From: Flavobacteriaceae bacterium | Lineage (GTDB): Bacteria; Bacteroidota; Bacteroidia; Flavobacteriales; Flavobacteriaceae | Length of the DNA stretch: 8,137 bases | Reading direction: 5' to 3' | Assembly (NCBI GenBank): GCA_003511845.1 | Contig: DOIV01000102.1 | Span: 1-8,137 of the forward strand | In this document: piece by piece, positions 1-6,773 of the stretch | How the letters are laid out: each line of letters starts with the position of its first letter | How positions within the stretch are numbered: position 1 is the first letter of the stretch | Position numbers and translations under genes: made by a program | The notes under the pieces: generated by a model | Told to the model about the DNA's origin: nothing | Database searches by the model: none | The model's input: only the letters and a program-made list of their open reading frames with translations

Positions 1-1524
1 CAACAGAAAATAAAACAACTCAACATCAATCTAATTGCTGTAGATGAAGCTCATTGTATTTCTGAATGGGGGCATGACTTTAGACCTGCTTATTTAAAAA
101 TACCTTTAGTCAGAGAATTAGGCATCTCAGCTTCTATCATCGCCTTAACAGCTACAGCTACAAAACGTGTTTTAAATGATATTGTCACTAATTTAGAAAT
201 GCCAGATGCCAAAATTTTCAAACAATCATTAGTTCGTTCTAATTTAGCTTTACATTTAACCAGACATGAAGACATCTATTTTCAACTAAAAGAACAATTA
301 AAGACCAATACACAATCTTCAATTATCTACGCCAATAGTAGAAAGCGAGTAAGAGATGTTAGCAATTATTTAAATAAAAATAATTTTAAAAGTTCTTTTT
401 ATCACGGAGGCTTATCTACTGAAGAAAAACAACTTGCTTTTAACAATTGGATGGATGAAAAAACACCTGTAATGGTGGCTACTAATGCCTTTGGAATGGG
501 GATTGATAAAGGCAACGTACAGCAAATCATTCATATTGACCTGCCTAATAGCTTAGAGAACTACATGCAAGAAGCTGGTAGAGCTGGTAGAACAGGTGAA
601 AAAGCTATCTCAATTATTTTTGGTAATGAACATTCTATTTCTAATCTCAAAAATCAATTTAAAAAAGGCTTTACAACTGTTGATTTTGCAAAAAAAATCT
701 ATAATCATTTAAATCAATATTTATATATCGCTTATGGTGAATTACCTCAACATCCTTTTGAATTTGACCTTACTACATTTTGTAATCAATATCAACTAAA
801 CATTTTACAAACTTACAATACACTTAAACTATTAGAAAGGGAACAAATTTTAAGTTTTGATGAAAATTTCAATGTCCAATCTTCTTTAAAATTTAAAGTA
901 ACTCCTAACAAAATTCTTGACTATGCTGAACAAAATAAAAATCAATTGATAAAAATCATTTTGCGAGCACATGGTGGTATTTTTGATCATTATATTAAAA
1001 TTAATGAATCAATAATAGCAAAAAAAATGAACACCACTGCTTCTTATATAAAAAGTCAAATCATAAAATTAGAGAAAAATGGTTTGATAACCTACAATTA
1101 CAATAAAAATACAAGTAAACTAAATTTTTTGGTGCCAAGAGAAGATGATAAAACCATCCTTAAAATTGCTTTAGATATTAAACAGCAAAACAAAATTAAA
1201 TTAGAGAAAATGAATGCTGTAATTCATTATGTAAAAAACACCTCCATTTGTCGTAGTAAATTATTATTAGATTATTTTGATGAAAAAATTAATAGTGATT
1301 GTGGAATTTGTGATGTCTGTTTATCTTATAATAGCCATAAATTTGACTATAAATTTATTTCAGAAAAAATTTTAGAGCTTTTAACTACTCATAAACAATT
1401 ATCATCTAAAGAAATTATTATAAGTATGAATGTTGACACTTCAACTGTATTAACTACCTTACAAAACCTTTTGGATACTGACAAAATAAGCATAAATTCG
1501 CAAAATAAATTAGAAAAAATTTAA
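1..1524 (+). CDS. recQ: ATP-dependent DNA helicase RecQ, 5'-truncated by window edge
   Basis: Superfamily 2 3'-5' DNA helicase acting in recombination and replication-fork repair. The frame is open from base 1, so the first usable ATG (199) is internal and the true start lies upstream. Of 507 visible residues, codons 15-18 are motif II (DEAH), followed by the RecQ-specific aromatic loop (CISEWGHDFRP). Motif III (LTATAT) is at 49-54, motif V (ATNAFGMGIDKGNV) at about 160-173, and motif VI with the arginine finger (QEAGRAGR) at 190-197. The nucleotide-binding Walker A motif is off-window. Four cysteines at codons 417, 434, 437 and 440 (spacing 16-2-2) match the RecQ zinc site. About 220 residues separate motif VI from the first cysteine, and only 67 follow the last, so there is no room for an HRDC domain. 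Motif VI continues GRAGRTG where GRAGRDG is common. The stop is one base before fmt, so the two are probably cotranscribed. Confidence 0.96.
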   Translation, partial: QQKIKQLNINLIAVDEAHCISEWGHDFRPAYLKIPLVRELGISASIIALTATATKRVLNDIVTNLEMPDAKIFKQSLVRSNLALHLTRHEDIYFQLKEQLKTNTQSSIIYANSRKRVRDVSNYLNKNNFKSSFYHGGLSTEEKQLAFNNWMDEKTPVMVATNAFGMGIDKGNVQQIIHIDLPNSLENYMQEAGRAGRTGEKAISIIFGNEHSISNLKNQFKKGFTTVDFAKKIYNHLNQYLYIAYGELPQHPFEFDLTTFCNQYQLNILQTYNTLKLLEREQILSFDENFNVQSSLKFKVTPNKILDYAEQNKNQLIKIILRAHGGIFDHYIKINESIIAKKMNTTASYIKSQIIKLEKNGLITYNYNKNTSKLNFLVPREDDKTILKIALDIKQQNKIKLEKMNAVIHYVKNTSICRSKLLLDYFDEKINSDCGICDVCLSYNSHKFDYKFISEKILELLTTHKQLSSKEIIISMNVDTSTVLTTLQNLLDTDKISINSQNKLEKI

Positions 1525-1525
1525 C

Positions 1526-2479
1526 ATGACTGATGTTCGTATTGTATTTATGGGTACGCCAGATTTTGCTGTTGCTACACTAAAAGCTCTTATTGATCAC
1601 AACTTTAATGTAGTAGGAGTTATCACTGCACCTGATAGACCTTCAGGTAGAGGTAGAAAGCTAAATCAATCTGCAGTGAAGAAATATGCTTCAGAACAGC
1701 AGTTAACTATTTTACAGCCTACAAATTTAAAAAATGAATCCTTTTTAAATGAATTAAAAACTCTCGATGCCAATTTACAAATTGTTGTTGCATTTAGAAT
1801 GCTACCTAAAGTTGTTTGGCAACTTCCATCTCTCGGCACTTTTAATTTACATGCATCACTTCTACCCGATTACAGAGGTGCAGCACCAATTCATTGGGCT
1901 ATAATTAATGGAGAAACTAAAACAGGAGTTACTACTTTTTTTATTGATGAAAAAATTGACACTGGTGCTATTATTTTACAAGAAGAAACAACAATAAACG
2001 ATACAGAAACTACTGGTGATTTACATGATAAACTCATGAATATCGGAAGTCAATTAGTTGTGAAAACCGTTAAATTGATTCAAAAAGGAGAAGTTAAAAC
2101 TATAGTTCAACAACTTAATGATAATGTAATCAGTAAAGAAGCTCCTAAAATTTTTAAAGAAACTTGTAAAATTGATTGGAAACAACCTTTAGATAAAATT
2201 TATAATAAAATTAGAGGTTTAAATCCTTTTCCTGGTGCTTGGTGTGTTCTAAATAATAATGGTGAAATTTCTAAAGTAAAAATTTATGCTATTAAAATGG
2301 TTCATGAAAAACATCACATTACTATTGGTGAAATTATCAGCAACAAAAAAGAATTAAAAGTTGCTGTTAAAAATGGTTACATAATTATTGAAGAAATTCA
2401 ATTACCCAATAAGCGAAAAATGAAAGTTTATGAACTGTTGAATGGATATGTTTTTCATAAAAATGCTTATTTAGAATAG
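1526..2479 (+). CDS. fmt: Methionyl-tRNA formyltransferase
   Basis: Transfers a formyl group from 10-formyl-tetrahydrofolate to the amino group of Met-tRNA(fMet), making the initiator tRNA used in bacterial translation; cytosolic. The protein is 317 residues, normal for the family. The N-terminal Rossmann-type domain begins VRIVFMGTPDFA (4-15). The hallmark segment with SLLPDYRGAAPIHWAI lies at 111-126. Catalytic residues are visible as Asn107, His109 and Asp145, within one position of the E. coli Asn108/His110/Asp146 triad. The C-terminal tRNA-binding domain starts around 205 and carries IDW (216-218) and RGLNPFPGAW (230-239). The ATG is one base after the recQ stop, and no better in-frame start exists nearby. 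This tight spacing implies translation from a recQ-fmt transcript. No promoter of its own is evident. Confidence 0.97.
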   Translation: MTDVRIVFMGTPDFAVATLKALIDHNFNVVGVITAPDRPSGRGRKLNQSAVKKYASEQQLTILQPTNLKNESFLNELKTLDANLQIVVAFRMLPKVVWQLPSLGTFNLHASLLPDYRGAAPIHWAIINGETKTGVTTFFIDEKIDTGAIILQEETTINDTETTGDLHDKLMNIGSQLVVKTVKLIQKGEVKTIVQQLNDNVISKEAPKIFKETCKIDWKQPLDKIYNKIRGLNPFPGAWCVLNNNGEISKVKIYAIKMVHEKHHITIGEIISNKKELKVAVKNGYIIIEEIQLPNKRKMKVYELLNGYVFHKNAYLE

Positions 2480-2506
2480 TCAAAACAATTATCAATACTA
2501 CATTAA

Positions 2507-2602
2507 ACTTAGGTTTTTTTCTTCTTTAAAGCCTAAAAACAGTGAGGTTATCAACAATTACTGCTGTTTTGTTAACAAAAACGAAGGTTTTAGGTGCTAA
2601 GT
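2507..2602 (+). other. Cluster of inverted repeats in the fmt-HU spacer (fmt 3' UTR or small RNA candidate)
   Basis: The 207-bp spacer holds several pairing segments. ACTTAG at 2507-2512 can pair with CTAAGT at 2597-2602 and enclose the rest. TTAGGTTTT (2509-2517) can instead pair with AAAGCCTAA (2528-2536), with one G-T wobble. AAAACAG (2536-2542) pairs with CTGTTTT (2564-2570). TTTTGTTAACAAAA (2567-2580) is a perfect 14-bp palindrome. The first two pairings share bases and cannot form together. The cluster lies upstream of the predicted HU transcription start, so it would belong to the end of the fmt transcript or to a separate small RNA, not to the HU leader. AT-rich DNA yields such repeats by chance, and no known RNA family was recognised. 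The 2536-2570 hairpin, ending in four T, could be a weak terminator for recQ-fmt. Confidence 0.25.
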
Positions 2603-2603
2603 C

Positions 2604-2633
2604 TTGTATAAACCCTTATAAAATATATATTTG
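2604..2633 (+). promoter_or_regulatory. Promoter of the HU gene (Bacteroidota primary-sigma type)
   Basis: TTG at 2604-2606, a 19-bp spacer, then TATATTTG at 2626-2633 match the Bacteroidota consensus TTG-N17-23-TAnnTTTG with no mismatch. Transcription would start near 2640, giving a 5' leader of roughly 45 nt that is very A/T-rich and has no Shine-Dalgarno site, as is usual in this phylum. The perfect match fits a highly expressed nucleoid protein. The start point itself is inferred. Confidence 0.75.
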
Positions 2634-2686
2634 TTAAGCTTTAAACAAGCAAAATAATATTAATCAATTTTTAAAAAAATTTAATT

Positions 2687-2959
2687 ATGAACAAATCAGA
2701 ATTAGTAGAAGCTATGGCTGCAGACGCAGGAATTTCTAAAGCATCTGCAAAAAAAGCATTAGATTCAGTAATGGGTAATGTACAAAAAACTTTAAAAAAA
2801 GGTGATAGAGTATCTTTAGTAGGTTTTGGTTCTTGGTCAGTTACAAGAAGAGCTGCAAGAGACGGAAGAAATCCTCAAACAGGAAAAACTATAAAAATTG
2901 CTGCTAAAAACGTAGTGAAATTTAAGCCAGGTGCAGAATTAAAAAATTCAGTAAACTAA
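2687..2959 (+). CDS. HU-family histone-like DNA-binding protein
   Basis: A 90-residue protein, the exact usual length of HU, which forms dimers that bind and bend DNA without strong sequence preference and compact the nucleoid. The N-terminal helical dimerisation part (about 1-40) begins MNKSELVEAMA. GFGSW (46-50) is the conserved turn into the beta saddle. The DNA-clasping arm carries RNPQTGKTIKI (61-71), with Pro63 at the position that intercalates between base pairs, followed by the typical KFKPGAELK end (78-86). The C-terminus has no extra tail. HU rather than IHF is favoured by length and by the lack of a defined partner gene. It has its own consensus promoter and its own terminator, so it is probably a single-gene transcript uncoupled from fmt. 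Paralogues are common in this phylum, so no hupA/hupB symbol is assigned. Confidence 0.96.
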   Translation: MNKSELVEAMAADAGISKASAKKALDSVMGNVQKTLKKGDRVSLVGFGSWSVTRRAARDGRNPQTGKTIKIAAKNVVKFKPGAELKNSVN

Positions 2960-2981
2960 TTTTTAAATAACTTAAAAAATT

Positions 2982-3013
2982 AAAACTCTCAATATATATT
3001 GAGAGTTTTTTTT
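2982..3013 (+). terminator. Rho-independent terminator of the HU gene
   Basis: Bases 2982-3009 form a perfect 28-bp palindrome (half-site AAAACTCTCAATAT), which folds into a hairpin of about 12 bp around a tight A/T loop. It runs into eight consecutive T (3006-3013). It begins 22 bp after the HU stop codon. The reverse strand also has A/T flanks, but nothing on that strand needs terminating here. Confidence 0.88.
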
Positions 3014-3037
3014 ATGTTATAATATTTCCTATATTAG

Positions 3038-3613
3038 ATGAGTAATAAAAATACTATGGGACTAAAGGAGATAACTAAAGGAAAATTATTAATAGCTGAA
3101 CCTTCAATTTTAAATGACAGTTCTTTTAACCGCTCTGTTATACTACTGTCAGAGCATAATGACGAAGGTTCAATTGGTTTTATTATGAATAAACCATCTG
3201 AATACATATTGAGTGATCTAATACCAGAAATACCATCAGACCTTATAATTTATAATGGAGGTCCAGTTTCAAAAGAAAACTTATATTTTATACATAGTGT
3301 CCCTCAATTGATTCCTGACAGTATAAAAATAGCAAATAATATATTTTGGGGTGGTAATTTTGACACTGTACAAGAATTACTATCAAACAACATACTCAAT
3401 GAAAATAACATTCGGTTTTTTCTTGGTTATTCGGGATGGAGTAAAAATCAACTTCAAGATGAATTAGACACCACTTCGTGGGTAGTTATTGAAAATCAAC
3501 ACAAAAACCTCTTTGACATTTCTGATCAATCATCTTGGAAAGATCAGTTAATGAAATTTGGAGGAGAATATAAAATTTGGGCAAATGCTCCTGAAGATTT
3601 TAGTTTAAATTAA
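3038..3613 (+). CDS. YqgE/AlgH family protein (DUF179)
   Basis: A conserved cytosolic protein of unknown biochemical role. The AlgH name comes from a Pseudomonas alginate phenotype and does not establish that it is a transcription regulator. Family signatures span the whole length: GKLLIAEP (15-22), FNRSVILLSEHN (30-41) leading to GFIMNKP (47-53), YNGGPV (72-77), FIHS (84-87), WGGNFD (104-109) and FFLGYSGWSKNQL (127-139), with a typical end WANAPEDFSLN. The length of 191 residues is normal. A second in-frame ATG at 3056 (Met7) would give a 185-residue protein starting MGLKEITKGKLL, close to the N-terminus I recall for flavobacterial homologues, and would leave space for a promoter, so 3056 may be the real start. 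It follows the HU terminator and ends 7 bp from the convergent ABC permease gene. Confidence 0.93.
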   Translation: MSNKNTMGLKEITKGKLLIAEPSILNDSSFNRSVILLSEHNDEGSIGFIMNKPSEYILSDLIPEIPSDLIIYNGGPVSKENLYFIHSVPQLIPDSIKIANNIFWGGNFDTVQELLSNNILNENNIRFFLGYSGWSKNQLQDELDTTSWVVIENQHKNLFDISDQSSWKDQLMKFGGEYKIWANAPEDFSLN

Positions 3614-3620
3614 ATTGGTG

Positions 3621-4841
3621 TTACCTATTAATTGATGTTAATATATTTCTCTTAAACAACTGAGTAGATATAATTGTCATTACAATGCCAATACCTAACA
3701 AAACCATTATTTTAGGTAAAATATCTATCAAAGGTAAATTTCTCCAAAAAATATCATAAAATCCTTGAATACCCCAATAGTTTACACTTATTACAGCAAT
3801 TTTCTGCATAATAGCTGGCATAATAAATAACGGAATCATACTTCCGCCAATTGCTGACATTAACATAATTATTATAGTGCTTAAGCCTTGTAATTGTTGA
3901 CGTGTCTTTGCAATAGCCACTAAAAATATTCCAAAACTTGAAACAGCAAAGGCTACAGCAACTATCAATACCAATAATGCAGTAATATCTTTAAAAATTG
4001 GCAAACCAAATACCAACCAAGAAAATATAAACATGACTAGTAATTGTAAAATAGAAAGTAGTAAGGCTGTGCCCATTTTAGCAAAGAGAATGTCATTTGG
4101 TTTTACTGGTGCATACAACAAACGCTTTAAAGTACCTGCTTCTTTTTCATCTAACAAACCACCACCAACAGCTGTAATACTAAATAGCAACATCATAATT
4201 GCTGTTCCTGCAACAGCTTGAATCAAACCAATATTAGCTTTGTTTTTATCTTCTTTTACTAAAGATGTCATTTTTAACGACATCGTACTTACTAGTGAAT
4301 TATCAGCATTGGTATCTGTCAGTATTTTATCTTTTATTTTTTGATTTAAACCAGTGAAGTTTTTATCTAAATATTCTGTAATAGAGCTTTTTACTTTCGT
4401 TTCACCAATACTACTCATCAACTCTTGCATCAAAACAGGTTGTAACATTCCCATTTCAATTTCTCGTGCTTCGTCATACTTTAATTCCATTGGCAATTTT
4501 TTACCAGAAATAATCGCATTTTGAAATCCTTTTTCGAAAATTAGAACCCCAACATATTTTCCTTTTTTAACCAAAGCCACACCTTCTTTAAGTTCTGTAG
4601 CTATCAAATGAATACCAGCTAATGTATCTAGTTTTAAAATTATTGCGTTTGATTCTTTTGTGTTATCATTGTCTACAACTAATAATTTGATTGGTTTTGA
4701 TTCTTTAGTTGCTCCACCAATTCCGCCAAAGGCAAAAGCAAATAACGTTATTAAAATAATCGGCAATAAAAATGTAAGTAAAACTCCTTTTCTGTCCAAA
4801 AAGAAAAGTTTAAGGTCTTTTTTTAAAATGGCTAGTATCAT
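3621..4841 (-). CDS. ABC-2 type transporter permease
   Basis: Inner-membrane subunit of an ABC exporter, 406 residues. TM1 is at about 20-40, after a short basic cytosolic start with the common KDLKLFFLDRKG pattern. A long extracytoplasmic domain follows (about 41-204). Five more hydrophobic segments lie at about 205-230, 255-278, 286-310, 318-341 and 375-395. DEKEAGTLKRLLYAPV (231-246), just after TM2, is the conserved cytosolic coupling element of ABC-2 permeases (E-x-x-G-T-L-x-R-L-L-x-x-P). One large soluble loop plus six helices is the NatB/YhaP-like layout. With only one permease gene present, the working unit is presumably a homodimer with two ATPases. Substrate cannot be told from sequence; lipids, drugs, peptides and ions are all handled by relatives. 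It is the second gene of the pair, starting 64 bp after the ATPase stop, and is probably cotranscribed. Confidence 0.93.
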   Translation of the reverse strand: MILAILKKDLKLFFLDRKGVLLTFLLPIILITLFAFAFGGIGGATKESKPIKLLVVDNDNTKESNAIILKLDTLAGIHLIATELKEGVALVKKGKYVGVLIFEKGFQNAIISGKKLPMELKYDEAREIEMGMLQPVLMQELMSSIGETKVKSSITEYLDKNFTGLNQKIKDKILTDTNADNSLVSTMSLKMTSLVKEDKNKANIGLIQAVAGTAIMMLLFSITAVGGGLLDEKEAGTLKRLLYAPVKPNDILFAKMGTALLLSILQLLVMFIFSWLVFGLPIFKDITALLVLIVAVAFAVSSFGIFLVAIAKTRQQLQGLSTIIIMLMSAIGGSMIPLFIMPAIMQKIAVISVNYWGIQGFYDIFWRNLPLIDILPKIMVLLGIGIVMTIISTQLFKRNILTSINR

Positions 4842-4905
4842 AATTTATTTTTTCTTTGATAAATACTTTTTCAGTTTATATGACTTCTTTTATATTAAAT
4901 TAGTA

Positions 4906-5826
4906 TTAATCTCTTAATTTTTTTCCTGTTAAGCTTAAAAATATAGATTCTAAATTTGCTTTTTTCACGACAATATCTTTAACTATCAGCTCTAAATTAT
5001 TACTCTCTATTATGATTTCTGGCAAATCTTTAGTTGTACATTCAACAATAATCTTATTCTTATTCAAAATAGATTTATGATCAATTTTTGATTGAAATTC
5101 TTGTCCTTTACTGGCAGAAAGTGATTCGAATTCAAAAACAATTGCTTCTTTAATATTTGCAATATTTTGTAATTCTGACTGTGTCCCTTGAGCTATAATT
5201 TTACCTGAATCTATAATCGCTATCCGATTGCACAAGCGTTCAACTTCCTCCATATAATGTGTAGTATAAACAATGGTCATACCTTGTTTATTAAGCGTCT
5301 CTATAACTTCAAAAATACGATTTCTACTTTGAGGGTCAATACCTACTGTTGGTTCATCCATAAACAATACTTTAGGGCTATGTAATATTGCGGCTGCAAT
5401 ATTGATTCTACGTTTCATACCACCTGAATATGTTTTAATCAAATCTTTTTTTCGATCAGAAAGTCCTATCAATTCTAAAATGGAATTAATTTTATTCTTT
5501 AATTCTAAAATAGGTATATCATAAAGCCTCCCCCAGAAGAGCAAGTTCTCATAAGCAGAAAGATCTTCATACAATGAGATTTCTTGTGGTACTACACCAA
5601 TGTGTTTTTTACAGGTATTCGGATTTTTATTTACATCTATTCCATCAATAATAATCTGACCTCCATCACTTTTCAGAATAGTACTCAGCATATTTATGGT
5701 CGTAGATTTTCCTGCACCATTTGGACCTAAAAGTCCGAAAATCTCTCCTTTATTTATTGTAAAACTAATGTCGTTTACAGCTTTAACTGTATTAAATGAT
5801 TTTGAGAGATTGCTTACTTGTATCAT
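4906..5826 (-). CDS. ABC transporter ATP-binding protein (ABC-2 / DrrA-type)
   Basis: Cytosolic ATPase that powers the permease encoded just downstream. All nucleotide-binding elements are intact in 306 residues: Walker A GPNGAGKST (34-42), Q-loop Gln81 in VPQE, signature YSGGMKRR (133-140), Walker B VLFMDEPT (153-160) with catalytic Glu158, D-loop GIDPQSR (162-168), and H-loop His190 in TTHYMEE. The GGMKRR form of the signature and the GIDPQSR loop are typical of the drug/lipid exporter (DrrA/CcmA) group rather than importers. About 90 residues follow the core domain (217-306), a C-terminal extension usual for this group and of unspecified function. The ATG at 5824-5826 places MIQVSNLSKSF at the normal N-terminus. 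The gene is divergent from the lipoprotein gene across 176 bp. Exported substrate unknown. Confidence 0.95.
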   Translation of the reverse strand: MIQVSNLSKSFNTVKAVNDISFTINKGEIFGLLGPNGAGKSTTINMLSTILKSDGGQIIIDGIDVNKNPNTCKKHIGVVPQEISLYEDLSAYENLLFWGRLYDIPILELKNKINSILELIGLSDRKKDLIKTYSGGMKRRINIAAAILHSPKVLFMDEPTVGIDPQSRNRIFEVIETLNKQGMTIVYTTHYMEEVERLCNRIAIIDSGKIIAQGTQSELQNIANIKEAIVFEFESLSASKGQEFQSKIDHKSILNKNKIIVECTTKDLPEIIIESNNLELIVKDIVVKKANLESIFLSLTGKKLRD

Positions 5827-5844
5827 AATTTTAAAATTATTTTA

Positions 5845-5877
5845 CTAATATAACTTTTACATAAATTTATGACTCAA
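5845..5877 (-). promoter_or_regulatory. Candidate promoter of the ABC exporter operon
   Basis: Reading the - strand, TTG (complement of 5875-5877) is followed after 22 bp by TATATTAG (complement of 5845-5852), one mismatch from TAnnTTTG and within the accepted spacer range. It would give a short leader before the ATG ending at 5826. The region is so A/T-rich that one-mismatch hits are expected by chance, so this is only a candidate. Confidence 0.3.
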
Positions 5878-5949
5878 AATTCATCATAAATACCAACATC
5901 TAAAATTTAAGGTTACTGAAATGTTGTTTTTTGAAGATGAATTGTTGAT

Positions 5950-5980
5950 TTGCCTTTCTCAATAAAAAATACTAGCTTCG
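5950..5980 (+). promoter_or_regulatory. Candidate promoter of the lipoprotein gene
   Basis: TTG at 5950-5952 (inside ATTTG), a 20-bp spacer and TAGCTTCG at 5973-5980 match TTG-N17-23-TAnnTTTG with one mismatch. Predicted transcription starts near 5987, about 16 nt before the ATG at 6003. Spacing and position are good, but the match is not exact. Confidence 0.4.
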
Positions 5981-6002
5981 TTTTATCAAAATACACCAAA
6001 TA

Positions 6003-6674
6003 ATGCTCAAAAAATTTACTTTTATTAGTGCCATTCTTATTACAAGTCTTATTGCTTGTAAAGAGCAAAAAAAAATTGACAATAATTTAACTGAAGAAAG
6101 CCTATTAACAACTGATTGGAAAACTATTGACATTCAAAAACTACCATTTGAATTCAATTATAAATACGATTCTATATTGGATTATTATTATACACTTGAC
6201 TATTTTTCTAAAAGAAAACTAATTAATACAGGCTCTGAACTAAATCAGTTTTTTTCTGATTCTACTTCGTTTTTTCCAAAAGAGGATTTAATGATTACAG
6301 AAAGTAAAAACTATCCTTATATAGGTAAAGGTTATTTTTACAAACGTTTACCTGATGTTAACAACAATAAAGTACTCGTTTTTATCTATCAAAACATACA
6401 AGAAGAAGAAACCCTTCCCTATTTTGAAATGCAAACATTTAATAAAAATAATAAAGCTATTGATAAACTAATTATTGCAGGTGGAATTAATTTTGATTGT
6501 AGTTGGGATAGAAAATTTAGCATTGATGAAGATTATACAATAACAATTACTGATAAAGAAGCTTGTTTTGATATGGAAGATGAAAAAGAAATAGGAAAAA
6601 GAACCATCAATACTCAGTATCAAATCAAAGAAGATGGTAGTATTGTACTGCTAAAAAATGATAACATCTTGTAA
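6003..6674 (+). CDS. Small lipoprotein of unrecognised family
   Basis: A 223-residue protein starting with a lipoprotein signal peptide: basic MLKK, a hydrophobic stretch (5-17), and the lipobox SLIAC with Cys19 as the lipidated residue. The residues after Cys19 (KEQKK) are mostly basic, not the acidic run associated with surface export of lipoproteins in this phylum, so a periplasm-facing location is more likely than the cell surface; this is inferred. The mature part is rich in Tyr, Phe, Lys and Asp, with alternating polar/hydrophobic stretches suggestive of beta structure. Two further cysteines (FDCSWD and EACFDM) could form a disulfide. I recognise no domain and assign no function. It is divergent from the ABC exporter and 99 bp upstream of the ECF sigma gene. 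It probably has its own promoter, so a functional link to either neighbour is unproven. Confidence 0.85.
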   Translation: MLKKFTFISAILITSLIACKEQKKIDNNLTEESLLTTDWKTIDIQKLPFEFNYKYDSILDYYYTLDYFSKRKLINTGSELNQFFSDSTSFFPKEDLMITESKNYPYIGKGYFYKRLPDVNNNKVLVFIYQNIQEEETLPYFEMQTFNKNNKAIDKLIIAGGINFDCSWDRKFSIDEDYTITITDKEACFDMEDEKEIGKRTINTQYQIKEDGSIVLLKNDNIL

Positions 6675-6724
6675 GTTAAAAGGCTTCAAAGAACATGCTC
6701 ACTCCTATAGTTTTCTTAGAATCA

Positions 6725-6753
6725 TGTAACAAAACACAAATCACTACTACTAA
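6725..6753 (+). promoter_or_regulatory. Candidate ECF-sigma-dependent promoter of the sigma gene
   Basis: TGTAAC at 6725-6730 carries the AAC core seen in many -35 elements read by ECF sigma factors. Sixteen bases later comes CTACTAA (6747-6753), a plausible -10. This is the usual ECF spacing. Transcription would begin near 6760, leaving a leader of about 15 nt before the GTG at 6774. Its place directly before an ECF sigma gene suggests autoregulation. This is a pattern-based inference from a single copy. Confidence 0.4.
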
Positions 6754-6773
6754 TAGCTTGAAACTAACCAACA

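Noticed and set aside
90..275. Open frame on the - strand inside recQ
   Set aside because: It is antisense to conserved RecQ helicase sequence and has no protein signature.
2548..2556. TTATCAACA, one mismatch from a DnaA box
   Set aside because: It is a single copy in AT-rich DNA, with no cluster of boxes and no dnaA, dnaN or other origin-linked gene nearby. It does not support an origin.
3608..3633. Weak inverted repeat (AATTAA...TTAATT with an inner GGT/ACC) at the yqgE/permease convergent end, possible terminator
   Set aside because: The stem is broken by mismatches, almost all A-T, and has no T tract. It is not distinguishable from background composition.
4033..4917. Open frames on the + strand at 4033-4221 and 4660-4917, antisense to the ABC permease and to its upstream spacer
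   Set aside because: They lie almost wholly opposite an unambiguous conserved gene, have low-complexity sequence and no family resemblance. They are chance open frames.
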